A stretch of 64,000 nt of DNA from Atkinsonella hypoxylon. Its lineage: Eukaryota > Ascomycota > Sordariomycetes > Hypocreales > Clavicipitaceae. Made by a program: the position numbers and the translations under genes. Location: positions 62,001 to 126,000 of the forward strand of contig JFHB01000042.1 in assembly GCA_000729835.1 (NCBI GenBank). The letters are read 5' to 3'. Positions 56,934-64,000 of this stretch are shown here, piece by piece (position 1 is the first letter of the stretch; every line of letters begins with the position of its first letter). The notes under the pieces were generated by a model that saw only the letters and a program-made list of their open reading frames with translations, was not told the DNA's origin and searched no databases.

Positions 56934-57285
56934 AGACAAAGCCTTCAGTAGGTTGATGTATGATAACATCTACTTTAAAAAAATAAACAAAAACAAAAAG
57001 GGACATTGTGATACCAAAAAGGAATGTTGTTTTTATTTGCGAGTGCTGCGAAGTTCTAAGCTTCTGGGATGTTACCCAAGGATGTGGTTAATGGAAAGTG
57101 CGACCAATTGCACCTTCCACCATATGAGTCACTCGCCGTAGGCACTCCCCATCGTCCAATATTTCCCACATAAAATCCTCTAAGGTAGAAACATGCATGA
57201 ATAACCGAACGTGCTGCCATTTCAGTCCAACGTACGATTCCTAGAATAGCCGCACAGCACCCAAAACGATTTTATTTCCTTGCCA
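56934..57285. other. intergenic region CCT4 / coiled-coil gene
   Basis: About 350 bp with the AT-rich 3' end of CCT4 and the promoter of the next plus-strand gene. Nothing else was identified. Confidence 0.4.
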
Positions 57286-57799
57286 ATGGGTCGACGTGGC
57301 ACACAGAACAGGTCCGAAGAAGATTCTGATCCTAGTGTCATAGCAATAGAAGCCCCAAAACGGATCTATGAAGTAGGTCATGTAGCTGTCGGTATATGTC
57401 AATTCTAACACGACTGTAGTTGAAGAAAGAGCGTGATGAACGAGCCAAATCCATGGTTGCGGAGGCAGAAAAAGCACTTGCTCCGGTGCGCCAGCAAGCA
57501 GAGGCGTTTAGAGAGAAAAAACGACGGGACCAGTCAGTCGTACACTGCATAATAAGTTCTTGTCAATGCTGACGTATCACAACAGTGCTGTCGAGCGATC
57601 GAGGAGTCTCAAAATGGTCATGGAATTAATTGAAAAGAGGAAGCAGATCGAAGGGAAGATGCTAGAAGTTGTTCTGGAGGTCCATTCGGCTATGCAAGAA
57701 CTTGAAGAGATGATGTTGGCAGGGTATGAAGGACGACGCAAGGAGGCTCGGCAATCATTGGAGACTTTGAATGACAACTTGCAGCATGGCAAAGGATGA
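57286..57799 (+). CDS. small coiled-coil protein of unknown function (three exons)
   Basis: Exons 57286-57372, 57420-57532 and 57586-57799 give 137 residues. The first intron is 47 nt (GTAGGT, branch CTAAC, acceptor TGTAG). The second is 53 nt with a less usual donor, GTCAGT, a CTGAC branch and acceptor AACAG. The start MGRRGTQNRSEEDSDPSVIA is acidic and polar. From IYELKKERDERAKSMVAEAE onward the protein is one nearly continuous charged helix with Leu/Met/Val in heptad-like positions (RSLKMVMELIEKRKQIEGKM, VHSAMQELEEMMLAGYEGRR). This looks like a subunit of a small helical complex. I do not recognise the family. The reading frame stays in phase over both splices, which supports the model. 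Confidence 0.6.
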
Positions 57800-58044
57800 G
57801 CCGTATCAAAGCCACCAAGCAGTCATTCCCTCTTCTTCCGGAACCCCATGTAAATTGTTGGTAGTCCGCTTACCAACAATGTCGCTCTGACAGGTACTAG
57901 CTTGTGAAGGCAACTTTTGAAACCATATTTCAAGGTCGAAAAGAGGAGCGTGTTGCTGAGCCTGTCTAGTTCCCATACTTGTCTAATGCACATGTGATAT
58001 ACATGGAGTTTTGCATCCTTGATGATAGCGGATGTTCGCCCGCG

Positions 58045-58409
58045 TTATACGTTGTATCCAAAGCCAGCCATACAGCTCTTATATTGTTCGACAAAGGATT
58101 TGCAATCAGCGGCGGGATCTGAGCTTTTCGAGAATAACATGCACTCGTCTCGCCTTGACTTTTCCTCCTTGCACACACAGCATGGCTACCAAGGCGTTAG
58201 TAATTAGATGTGTCGAATCGAGCACCGTCCCGGAGATGATGGTGGTCGCAGATGGCTAACCTTTGGCTTGGTAGTATTGTCTGATGATGTGGCGGAGGAG
58301 GCGGCTCGCGCCGAGCTCGAAGCTGTAAATCGGGTGGTTAGGGTATGCCTAGGCACCAGATTCGATAGCTGGGAACAGACTTACAGAAGGCGATGGTTTT
58401 AGCGTCCAT
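58045..58409 (-). CDS. COX17: copper chaperone Cox17 (three exons)
   Basis: Minus-strand exons are 58385-58409, 58261-58322 and 58045-58185, giving 75 residues. The introns are 62 nt (GTAAGT...TTACAG) and 75 nt (GTTAGC...GGTAG). No exon stands out as an open frame, so the gene is easy to miss. Cox17 carries copper(I) in the mitochondrial intermembrane space to Sco1 and Cox11 for cytochrome c oxidase. The C-terminal part has the copper site KPCCVCKEEKSRRDEC, then SSDPAADCKSFVEQYKSC and the end MAGFGYNV. This gives the Cys-Cys-x-Cys site and the twin CX9C motifs (DEC...DC, CVC...KSC) of the family. The N-terminal 28 residues are Ser/Ala/Thr-rich and poorly conserved. There is no cleavable presequence, as expected for Mia40-dependent import. 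A CCAAT box lies about 120 bp upstream. Confidence 0.93.
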
Positions 58410-59278
58410 GGTGCTTGCGTAACTGCGCTGTGTTGCACGCAAGGCGGGATAAAGAGGAATTGAAGCTGAGTTTTTTTTTATTTTGGCGGGACGGGGGCCA
58501 GTGACAACGGATGATGCGACGAGCTTGTGATTGGCAACGGCGTATTCCGTATTTGAGCTAGGTTGCGGGGTGTGGCGTTATGTAGCGTTATGTGGCGTCA
58601 TGTGGGCTGCATGTGGGGCTGTTTGTGGGCTGCTCGTCGAATTCCCATCGCCTAGTTTCGCCGAGTGAAGTTGTCAAGTCTCGACTTCTCAGAAGCCGCG
58701 CGGCACTAGACATGTGGCCTCAAGAAAAAGATGACTCAGTGTTTGTTCCCCTCTCATGTCGGCATTTCAATTGACGCAGTACGAGCATAAGCGCATGACG
58801 TGGCTAACGATTGCAACAGGGACGCGAATCCGGCATGATGGGACGCGCGGCAATAGGCCGCCTGTTATGGTGGTGGGTGTGACAACCAGATTCAGGACAG
58901 AGGAGTGCAACGGTCGTTAGACATCTAGAGCATTCTCTCTCGTACGTACGTACGTACGTAATTATGCTGCCTTGACTACAGGCTAAGGCTGTTGCCACAA
59001 CGGCTGCGTTGGCATTGCGCCAGCCCTACTGCCTGGTGTGCCTGGTTGTGGTCATGTTGGGGGGGTACACGTACCGACCGGTTTGCCTGGGGGGATGAGT
59101 AGATGCCATGCGGCGAAAAGGTCGAGATATAAAGTTGATGCAGCATCTCTTCGAGTTGCCTGTGGTCTCTTTGTTTTATTCTTTTTCAGATATCAAGAAT
59201 ATCCTTCTTCCCCAGACATTCCCGCCCTTCACTTACACCACCTCCAACCGTATATTGAGACACTTGGAGTTTCCGAAC
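58410..59278. other. divergent intergenic region COX17 / HSP20
   Basis: About 870 bp without a supported gene. It holds a T9 run near 58471, an imperfect 12-bp repeat GTGGCGTTATGT at 58572-58605 and an ACGT repeat at 58941-58959. The frame of the HSP20 gene is open upstream to 59108, but those residues do not resemble the family. Confidence 0.45.
58530..58534 (-). promoter_or_regulatory. CCAAT box upstream of COX17
   Basis: CCAAT on the COX17 coding strand (within GTTGCCAATCACAAG), about 120 bp upstream of its ATG. It is a plausible Hap-complex site for a respiratory assembly gene. Function is inference. Confidence 0.4.
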
Positions 59279-60457
59279 ATGGCACCTCCTCAAGACCAAC
59301 CACATCAGCCACCCAACCCTGCAGCCTTTTGGGATTTTGTCTCAGGCTTTGGCGACCAGAACAATCTTCCTGGACAAGGCGTTGACCATCACAACCCTTC
59401 CTCATTCCCTCCATTCTCGGGGGCATTCCCCTTTGGTGGCATACCCCGTCCTTCTCACCCTCCTCATCCACCTCATCACGGTCCCTATGGCGTACCTACT
59501 CCTCCTCCACCACCGGCCGGACCGGGAGTAGGTAATGATCTCTGGAATCAGGACTATGAACGGAGTGGCTGGTGCTGCCCCGGACACGAACCCGATGAAG
59601 ATAGCCGTGAGGCCCGACGAGAGAAACGTCGAGAACGCCGCGAATGCCGTCGACGTGATCGCCGCCATCGTCATTGCGAGGGCGGTACAGACGAGGAGGG
59701 CAACCGAACTGGCGCCGACAAAGACCAGGAGAAGGATGCAGACAAGGAAAACGAGAAAGAGAAGGAAAAGGGGGCATCCCCAGATACTACGGATGCTGAC
59801 ATGCCAGATCCCGACGAAGTTGCCCCTGAAGAAGCAGAACATCCGCCTCCCCCATACGGACGAGGCTTCGGCGGTCATCGTTGCAGTGGTCGTGGCGGCT
59901 TCGGTCGAGGAGGGTGGCACCGTGGCCGCGGCATGCACTACGGCGGACGACACTGCCCTCGTGGAAACGGCCATACCCCTACCTTCGACTTCCCAGCCAT
60001 GATGCGCGGCTTCATCAACCACCCGTTCTTCCATACTCTGCGCGACCAAGCTGAGCGCTACCGGGCCGGCCCCAACCAGACAGGTGCCACCGACTCCTTC
60101 GCACCACCAGTCGACATCTTCAACACAGATGGTGCCTTCGTCGTCCATATCGCCCTCCCCGGCGCCAAAAAGGGAGATGTGGGCGTTGACTGGAACCCCG
60201 ACACCAACACGCTCCACATCTCGGGAGTCATTCACCGTCCCGGAGACGAGGATTTCATCCAGGGACTCGTGTCGGGAGAGCGACGAGTTGGCCTCTTTGA
60301 GCGAGACATCAGGCTGCCCCCTCCTGGGCTGGCTTCCGAGAAGGAAGACATAGACGGGTTCTCTATCACCGCCAAGATGGAGGATGGCGTGCTCATTGTT
60401 ACGGTGCCCAAGACAGAGAAGGAGTGGACGGAGATTCGAAAGGTGGATGTTCAGTAG
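59279..60457 (+). CDS. small heat-shock protein, Hsp20/alpha-crystallin family
   Basis: A single exon of 392 residues from the ATG at 59279, which gives the N-terminus MAPPQDQPHQPPNPAAFWDF. Small heat-shock proteins bind unfolding proteins and keep them soluble. The first 100 residues are Pro/Phe/Gly-rich. A very charged segment follows (REARREKRRERRECRRRDRR, then KDQEKDADKENEKEKEKG), and then a Gly/Arg/His-rich stretch (RGGFGRGGWHRGRG). The alpha-crystallin domain starts near APPVDIFNTDGAFVVHIALP and contains GVDWNPDTNTLHISGVIHRP, FERDIRLPP and FSITAKMEDGVLIVTVPK. The last contains the conserved (A/G)xLxVxVPK end of the fold. It is much longer than plain Hsp30 (about 200-230 residues) because of the low-complexity middle. 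Some ascomycetes have such long forms. A heat-shock element could not be located with confidence. Confidence 0.88.
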   Translation: MAPPQDQPHQPPNPAAFWDFVSGFGDQNNLPGQGVDHHNPSSFPPFSGAFPFGGIPRPSHPPHPPHHGPYGVPTPPPPPAGPGVGNDLWNQDYERSGWCCPGHEPDEDSREARREKRRERRECRRRDRRHRHCEGGTDEEGNRTGADKDQEKDADKENEKEKEKGASPDTTDADMPDPDEVAPEEAEHPPPPYGRGFGGHRCSGRGGFGRGGWHRGRGMHYGGRHCPRGNGHTPTFDFPAMMRGFINHPFFHTLRDQAERYRAGPNQTGATDSFAPPVDIFNTDGAFVVHIALPGAKKGDVGVDWNPDTNTLHISGVIHRPGDEDFIQGLVSGERRVGLFERDIRLPPPGLASEKEDIDGFSITAKMEDGVLIVTVPKTEKEWTEIRKVDVQ

Positions 60458-61015
60458 GTTGCATACTTGGATCGAGTATTAAAGCCACTTCGACTGTGTA
60501 TGTATGACCTTTTGACGGTCGTCAACGAAGAGGACGACCAAAAAAAAAGCGAAAACTTGAAAATTCAAGGATTTAAAAAAATTGAACAGTTGAAAAATCC
60601 CTTGAAAAAAAAAAAAAGAAAAAAAAGAAAGGAAAAACACCCCACCAGAAAAATGTATGTAGTATAATAATAAGCTCGAATTGACCTGATTTGAAAAGTC
60701 CCTTTTAATTGTGCCGTGTATCTAAATCTCAAGTGGGAATCTGCCACCGTATGTAAGAGTACTACAATGTACATTGCACAACACATATTGAACTCAAAAA
60801 AAAAAAAATTAAAATAAAGACAAAACCTCGAGTAAATAAGGTGATGACTAGAGCGAGCGAGTTGGCATCTAAAATGCAGCAATAGCGTAAGCACAAAGCA
60901 CGCGTTCGACACGGACCCAAGAAAGCAAGACTGCTCCGAGTCAAAAGGGGCCCCTTGCGATCATGGTGAGAGTCATCCCATCCCGCCTTGCCGTGCGAAC
61001 CCGGCCATCTACCAT

Positions 61016-61047
61016 CATTACATTACATTACATTACATTACATTACA
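61016..61047. repeat. CATTA tandem repeat
   Basis: Six perfect CATTA units plus a partial copy, in non-coding DNA just before the methyltransferase-like fragment. Confidence 0.95.
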
Positions 61048-61159
61048 ACCCATCCCATCCGCCATGCTTAGATAGGCAGTCGAGCAGAGGGTGTTCCAGT
61101 CCAACCGCGCTCCACGCCGTTCGGAACGCAGGTGCGCGTCCACCGGTAGAACACCATTC

Positions 61160-61478
61160 GAAACCGAAAATGATTCGCAACCTATCCAAGTCAGGCAACC
61201 ATGCATCAAGAACGCAAGACAGCCTTGGTCCCATCCGCCCGCGCGAAGACCACTTGGCCTACGCTCTGCTCATCACTCCATCCTACGTCGGCTCTGTAGT
61301 AACGCCTGCGATTGCATGGCAAAGAGGAGACATTCTCGACACTTTGAAGCCAGGAGGCCGGTTCATCTTTGGGGAACATGGGCGCGCTGAGTATTCATTC
61401 ACGGCTGTGGCACAAGATGTGTATGTCTTGTCTCCTGTGTCCTTCTTGCCAGTCTTTTTTGTTCGAGATTCAGTTTGA
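61160..61478 (+). pseudogene. possible methyltransferase remnant
   Basis: Within an open frame that runs to 61478, positions 61329-61395 read DILDTLKPGGRFIFGEHGRA. This resembles the post-core segment of class I SAM-dependent methyltransferases of the UbiE type (L-K/R-P-G-G-R-x-x-F-x-E-H-G). The N-terminal SAM-binding Gly-rich motif is absent, and the flanking residues do not look like the fold. It could be a relic, one exon of a split gene, or chance similarity. I infer a decayed copy and give it low weight. Confidence 0.25.
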
Positions 61479-62581
61479 GGAACCCTTCCCGCCCCCATCT
61501 GCTATAATATCTTTTCTCATGTGCCTTCTTTCTCCAAATCCTGTTTAGAGCTAATGTGGATAACATATCATCTTCTATCATGGTTGGTAGTGGTGACCTG
61601 ACATGGTGTCAATAGCCTGCTCGAATCCTGCCTGAAGAACTCTCGTGTGTGGCCGCTGCCTCAATCGAGATATCAAGTCAGCTATACTCGCGGCTGGAGA
61701 GTAGGAAAACCCAGAAGATCTCGAGCAGGAGCATGAGAATTACAGCTTCTTGCCAAGAATGTGGGGGATACTGGTCAAAAAAGGCTGACCAGGTCGAACG
61801 TGTCAAAACATGTCGCACTCGGGACCAAGTCATGTATCGACAACGGAAAAACGGAAAAACAGAAAAGCAGCCGAGTGTGATGTTTAAATTCAATGACTAT
61901 TCATTGTGTTACCAGCAACCTAACCAACTGCTGTATGTTATACGACGGCGCCTATGCTACTGGGGGTATATACTAGAAAATTAGATTGTGTAATGAATAC
62001 GCGGGCTGCACATGCCGAGTATACTCGTGCTGAGAAATTAGAAAAAAAAAAAAGCAAAAAAGACAAAGAGAGAGAGAGAGGGAGAGAAAAGAAAAACAAG
62101 GCTGTCACCATGCATGCGCAGCCTTGCTCGCCTCCTGTGAATGTAAATGCTCTGCTGTCCACCACTCGGGGGCCCAAAGAACAAACAAGTGCTGATGCTG
62201 TTGAACCAAAATAAGGGGCTGCATAATGTGTGTATGCACGGCTGAAATACTTGGGTGCAATGTTTTTTTTTTTTTTTTTTTTTTCTCTTGGAAACGGGTA
62301 GTAGGCAGCAAGAGGCAGCAGGATTAATGATACCTTTGCAAAGTAGTATGTCTTTCCCGTCAGGCCACACAACTTCTCCTCGCAATGTGGACTCAAGTTG
62401 TCTATAACAATAGTGAGACAATGATGCGCCGCAATCCAGACCAAGCAGCCACAACTCGAAAAGCAAAATCCACCAATTGAACAAAGTGAGCAAAAAGACA
62501 GGCATAACTCCGCATATGTTGACATAAGTCATCAAACGCTGCTGGCTGAAAATGCGGGAAAATTTTTTTTTTTTTTAACAA

Positions 62582-64000
62582 TCATTCTGCTAAATCGCTG
62601 GCAATTTCTTCCCGCACATGCTTACACCACTTTAAGACGGCGCGCTCGAAGTCTTGCCATGCTTGGGGGCCCGTGTTGTAGACGACGCCAAGCACATCAA
62701 CCTTGAGCATCACCTCAAAACGAAGCTCAGCCGCCTTGACCCAGTAACGAAGATTGTCAGCTGAACGATACGGTTTCTGCGTATCTGTATGGAATGTTGG
62801 AATGGCCCCAAACCGCCTCCTAGACTTCTTCACCACAGCATTGTGCAGATTGACAAGCCGTAACCCGTTTTGGAGGCTCTGAAGGAAAGGTGTCGGGCAT
62901 TCTGAGGACTCAGAGAGAGGCGTCCATTCAGGAAGAGGTTCTGCTCCCGGGTCCATGGATAGCAGGAACGCTCTCTCCCGCTCATACTCTCGACCAGACC
63001 AGTCGCCGCGGGGCCAAACCCAATTGTCGCGTTCAGCCTTTTCGGCCAGCTCGATTTGCTGTTCCTGGGTCAGAATGTCATAGACAGACGCCACCCAACC
63101 CACTACAACCTTGATTTCCTCATCTCTCATGCCGCCCTTAAAGTTTCTTGTAGCCATTTGCTTCAGTACTTCCATCACTGCTAGTAAATCTGCGCGGATT
63201 TGCTTCTCAGACTTGATAGAGTCCAAGCGATCTGGCATCTCATGTGCTGTGTAGTACATCTTGGCCGCTCGGATAGCTAAAGTAACCACATCGAGGATAT
63301 GCATGCCTTGTAGTTCATACCATCCTGGCGTATTCTCCTCGGGCATGTTTGGTAGTTGCGGGGCGTCGGGCGACTCCTGAAACGTCCCAACTCTACGCGC
63401 CTGAACCTCTTCCAAGGCCTTTTCTGTATCGTGTAGACACGACTCTAGTTCTGCCTTCAAATCTTCTACCTTTGGCGGCTTAGGAAGTGGCTTCTCGTTA
63501 TGACGATATGTGCTCACTGTTGGGGGCAGCATGCCAGGATCCGATTCAGCAAAGCTGTCCTCGAAGTAGTCTTCATCTACGCCTTCTGGTGGCGACTCCG
63601 CTATGTCGCCGTTGACCTCGAACTTGACCTCGTCACCATGCCTTGCCAGATCTGCCATGTTGCCACCAGAACCACGTGATAAGTCCATATCTGACTCAAT
63701 CCCTTCGGATGCGGTACTTGTGCCATTCAGAAGAGACAGGTCCAGTGTTGCCCGCTGGGTTGACCTCTTGCGTGCAAGCTGGCCGCCTTTGCCGTCCAAT
63801 AGGCCGGTTCTTGCAAAATAGTACTGCAGGTGGGCAATGCTTCCCAAACTCATCACGCTTTCCCTCGATCTGGCACTTGCAGCGAAGTCTGTTCCTTGCG
63901 GCCTCATATAACCCCTTCTCCGGCCTTTGCTGTCCACGCTGTGCGTCGAATGCCTCGAGATATTGGACACATCAGACTGCCTTGATGACCGGTAAGAACC
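62582..64000 (-). CDS. conserved fungal protein of unknown function, start outside the window
   Basis: The minus-strand frame is open from the window end (64000) to the stop at 62582, at least 472 residues. The 63970 codon is GTG inside the frame, and no ATG with a good context precedes it, so the 5' part lies beyond the window. The visible N-terminal part is Ser/Arg-rich (RHSTHSVDSKGRRRGYMRPQ) and disordered. Then comes an acidic stretch (DEDYFEDSFAESDPGM), a Pro-rich motif KPLPKPPKVEDLKAELESCL and a coiled segment. The C-terminal half is a helical domain (GWYELQGMHILDVVTLAIRA, then AKMYYTAHEMPDRLDSIKSE and WVWPRGDWSGREYERERAFL), ending WCKHVREEIASDLAE. I recall similar proteins in other filamentous ascomycetes, but not a function. 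The T-rich tract at 62563-62577 marks the 3' flank. Confidence 0.7.
   Translation of the reverse strand, partial: GSYRSSRQSDVSNISRHSTHSVDSKGRRRGYMRPQGTDFAASARSRESVMSLGSIAHLQYYFARTGLLDGKGGQLARKRSTQRATLDLSLLNGTSTASEGIESDMDLSRGSGGNMADLARHGDEVKFEVNGDIAESPPEGVDEDYFEDSFAESDPGMLPPTVSTYRHNEKPLPKPPKVEDLKAELESCLHDTEKALEEVQARRVGTFQESPDAPQLPNMPEENTPGWYELQGMHILDVVTLAIRAAKMYYTAHEMPDRLDSIKSEKQIRADLLAVMEVLKQMATRNFKGGMRDEEIKVVVGWVASVYDILTQEQQIELAEKAERDNWVWPRGDWSGREYERERAFLLSMDPGAEPLPEWTPLSESSECPTPFLQSLQNGLRLVNLHNAVVKKSRRRFGAIPTFHTDTQKPYRSADNLRYWVKAAELRFEVMLKVDVLGVVYNTGPQAWQDFERAVLKWCKHVREEIASDLAE

Larger units (their letters stand above)
60458..62581. other. intergenic region after HSP20
   Basis: About 2.1 kb with several A- and T-rich tracts (near 60541, 60605, 60797, 62042 and T22-23 near 62262-62284), a CATTA tandem repeat at 61016-61047, and a possible methyltransferase fragment. 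No intact gene is supported. Most open frames follow the homopolymers. Confidence 0.5.

Noticed and set aside
58941..58959. ACGT repeat as a transposon end
   Set aside because: It is a simple tetranucleotide repeat, with no inverted terminal repeats or target duplications visible around it.

Overview
The window looks like chromosomal DNA of a filamentous ascomycete (Pezizomycotina, most likely Sordariomycetes/Hypocreales). The introns are short (47-155 nt) with GT...AG ends and CTAAC/CTGAC-type branch sites. Protein sequences match Pezizomycotina forms, for example a long Gly-rich insertion in proteasome alpha7. Intergenic DNA is rich in homopolymers, AT microsatellites and the motifs TACGGA(G/A)TA and GGTACCT. 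I see no plasmid, phage, CRISPR or intact transposon. Species cannot be fixed from sequence alone.

Layout. 1-6.45 kb: gene-free DNA ending in a pyrimidine-rich leader. 6.45-8.94 kb (+): a Bni4-like protein phosphatase-1 adaptor. 10.0-11.7 kb (+): tRNA dihydrouridine synthase Dus1. 12.1-12.5 kb (-): a small ISG12/IFI6-like membrane protein. 12.9-15.4 kb (-): splicing factor Cwc22. 15.87 kb (+): an intron-containing tRNA-Trp. 16.9-17.5 kb (-): a secreted CAP/PR-1 protein. 18.4-18.9 kb (+): Zim17. 19.2-27.2 kb (-): Utp20. 27.5-29.2 kb (+): a CwfJ-family protein (Drn1/CWF19L1). 30.9-32.7 kb (-): the mitotic phosphatase Cdc25. 32.7-39.4 kb: a gene-poor stretch. 39.4-42.6 kb (+): Pol5. 43.1-44.1 kb (-): proteasome alpha7. 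46.2-47.2 kb (+): an ascomycete protein of unknown function. 47.9-49.3 kb (-): RanGAP Rna1. 49.8-51.2 kb (+): cytochrome c1. 52.0-52.7 kb (+): a Cys-rich zinc-binding protein. 53.1-54.6 kb (-): proteasome ATPase Rpt1. 55.1-56.9 kb (+): chaperonin CCT4. 57.3-57.8 kb (+): a small coiled-coil protein. 58.0-58.4 kb (-): Cox17. 59.3-60.5 kb (+): a small heat-shock protein. 62.6-64.0 kb (-): a conserved protein whose start lies outside the window.

This is a housekeeping region. Its themes are ribosome biogenesis (UTP20, POL5), splicing and lariat turnover (CWC22, DRN1), the proteasome (PRE10, RPT1), protein folding (CCT4, HSP20, ZIM17) and respiration (CYT1, COX17). Many genes sit in divergent pairs with short shared promoters: UTP20/DRN1, RNA1/CYT1, RPT1/CCT4 and CAP/ZIM17.

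The most useful results come from splicing reconstruction. COX17 and a coiled-coil gene are built from exons that single-frame ORF calling misses. PRE10 and RPT1 both have a first coding exon that is only the ATG, directly abutting a GTGAG donor. Two 54-nt introns (RPT1 and the ISG12-like gene) are stop-free and in frame. I did not find a convincing new multi-gene system. All coordinates and splice sites were read by eye.
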